Shown here one piece after another: positions 32,201 through 32,955 of a stretch of 32,955 nucleotides of DNA (within the stretch, counting starts at the first letter, position 1; every line of letters starts with the position of its first letter). The notes below the pieces were generated by a model. It worked only from the letters and a program-made list of their open reading frames with translations, was not told the origin of the DNA and made no database searches. This DNA is from an uncultured Sulfitobacter sp. (GTDB taxonomy: Bacteria; Pseudomonadota; Alphaproteobacteria; Rhodobacterales; Rhodobacteraceae). The stretch is taken from positions 1-32,955 of the forward strand of contig CALKXT010000198.1 of NCBI GenBank assembly GCA_938003685.1, read 5' to 3'. The translations under genes were made by a program, and so were the position numbers.

Positions 32201-32955
32201 CCTGCGACCACCAAAGTCTCTGGCGCGCCATCCGGCAAGATAGTCTCCCCCGGACGTACGATGCTAAATTTAACAGGCTCGCGGGTCACTTCAACACGAT
32301 CGCCAGACATCCGTGCCACTGTAAAATCACTATCTTCCATCGCCCCCGGATCAGGGAAATCTTCGCGGAAATGCGCGCCACGTGAGTTTTCGCGCGCAAT
32401 CCCGGCCTTGGTGATTACCTCGGACACATCACACAGCGAACGCAAGTTTAGCCAGTCGTGCCATGTGAGGTTAAACGCCAGATTGCTGTCATCGACACCC
32501 ACATCCATCAGCGCATTTGATACCTCTGCGATCCCCGTCAGCCCGCGTTTCATGCCAGCCTCGGTGCGCATCACGCCAACCTCTTCCCACATCAAATCCT
32601 GCAATTGTTTGCGCAGGGGCAAGATCAGATCAGGCTTGCGTGTCAGCGGATAGATCGCGCGTTCGAATTCGGCGGCCAGTACCGTTTCATCGGGTTCACG
32701 CAAGCAGGGCATCATCCGAATATCCGCGCCCATTGTGTCACCCGCGATGCCGCCATAAACGGTCGAATTCGCAACACCGTTGCCGCCCAAGCGGTTGGAG
32801 CCATGCGCGCCGCCTGCGTCTTCGCCCGCGACGTATAGCCCTTCCATCGCGGTGCGGGTGTCTACATCGACAACCACGCCGCCCATAAAGTAATGCGCGG
32901 TTGGCACGACTTCGACTTTGCCCGCAGCCAGATCAAAACCACTGTCAGCGCAGCG
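32197..32955 (-). CDS. FAD-binding fumarate reductase/succinate dehydrogenase-like flavoprotein, 5' part beyond window
   Basis: The C-terminal 252 residues of an FrdA/SdhA/NadB-class flavoprotein. The frame is open to the right edge, so the true start lies outside. Visible features are VPTAHYFMGGVVVD (equivalent of the PTxHYxMGG segment with the active-site His), GLYVAGEDAGGAHGSNRLGG (FAD-binding and active-site Arg region), and a C-terminal helical domain with LWEEVGVMRTEAGMKRGL-type sequence (DLMWEEVGVMRTEAGM). The first half, with the FAD Rossmann motif, cannot be seen. It overlaps the HEPN gene by ATGA. No iron-sulfur or membrane-anchor subunit follows, so it may be a soluble or separately coupled dehydrogenase/reductase rather than respiratory complex II. 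Confidence 0.82.
   Translation of the reverse strand, partial: RCADSGFDLAAGKVEVVPTAHYFMGGVVVDVDTRTAMEGLYVAGEDAGGAHGSNRLGGNGVANSTVYGGIAGDTMGADIRMMPCLREPDETVLAAEFERAIYPLTRKPDLILPLRKQLQDLMWEEVGVMRTEAGMKRGLTGIAEVSNALMDVGVDDSNLAFNLTWHDWLNLRSLCDVSEVITKAGIARENSRGAHFREDFPDPGAMEDSDFTVARMSGDRVEVTREPVKFSIVRPGETILPDGAPETLVVAG

Noticed and set aside
32066-32653. 195-codon plus-strand frame opposite the HEPN and flavoprotein genes
   Set aside because: Ser/Arg-rich shadow translation spanning two real genes on the other strand.

Overview
The window looks like a methylated-amine island from a marine alphaproteobacterium of the Rhodobacterales (roseobacter clade). The basis is the gene content: an N-methylglutamate pathway, a dimethylamine monooxygenase cluster and a TMAO-type ABC transporter side by side, a layout I know from roseobacters such as Ruegeria pomeroyi. 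The species cannot be named from sequence alone. Genes are dense, with many ATGA and TAAATG junctions, and no gene-free stretch exceeds 300 bases. I saw no tRNA, rRNA, insertion sequence or CRISPR array.

Layout, left to right. (1) 1-4187, minus strand: gmaS (runs off the left edge) and mgsC, mgsB, mgsA, which turn methylamine into gamma-glutamylmethylamide and N-methylglutamate. (2) 4342-7485, minus: a 71-residue one-helix membrane protein, a canonical Amt transporter, and a second Amt-fold protein lacking both pore histidines. (3) 7729-12461, plus: dmmD-dmmA-dmmB-dmmC (haem-dependent oxidative N-demethylation of dimethylamine with a folate-dependent GcvT-like partner), then an exported DUF1194/von Willebrand-like protein. 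(4) 12366-14126: two regulators, an XRE-cupin protein (minus) and a GlxA-type AraC protein (plus). (5) 14123-19193, minus: mgdA-B-C-D, the sarcosine-oxidase-like N-methylglutamate dehydrogenase. (6) 19474-23489, plus: tmoX-tmoW-tmoV, an importer most likely for trimethylamine N-oxide.

Together these genes give a nearly complete route: TMAO uptake, dimethylamine to methylamine (Dmm), methylamine to N-methylglutamate (GmaS, Mgs), then glutamate plus a C1 unit on tetrahydrofolate (Mgd). The TMAO demethylase (tdm), trimethylamine monooxygenase (tmm) and folate C1-oxidation genes are not in the window.

The right third is different. A TetR repressor with two clear operator copies faces a DUF2306 membrane protein (23517-24813). 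Then come a tripartite tricarboxylate transporter (tctC-tctB-tctA, minus) divergent from a LysR-TSUP pair (plus), and a minus-strand operon of an FrdA/SdhA-like flavoprotein (cut by the right edge), a HEPN-domain protein and a two-subunit class I fumarase-type hydro-lyase. The HEPN gene is AT-richer than its neighbours yet joined to both at translation-coupling distance. Along with the histidine-less Amt protein, it is the most unusual thing here.

Several intercistronic hairpins and promoter-region dyads are recorded as candidates. None was tested by folding software or a genome search.
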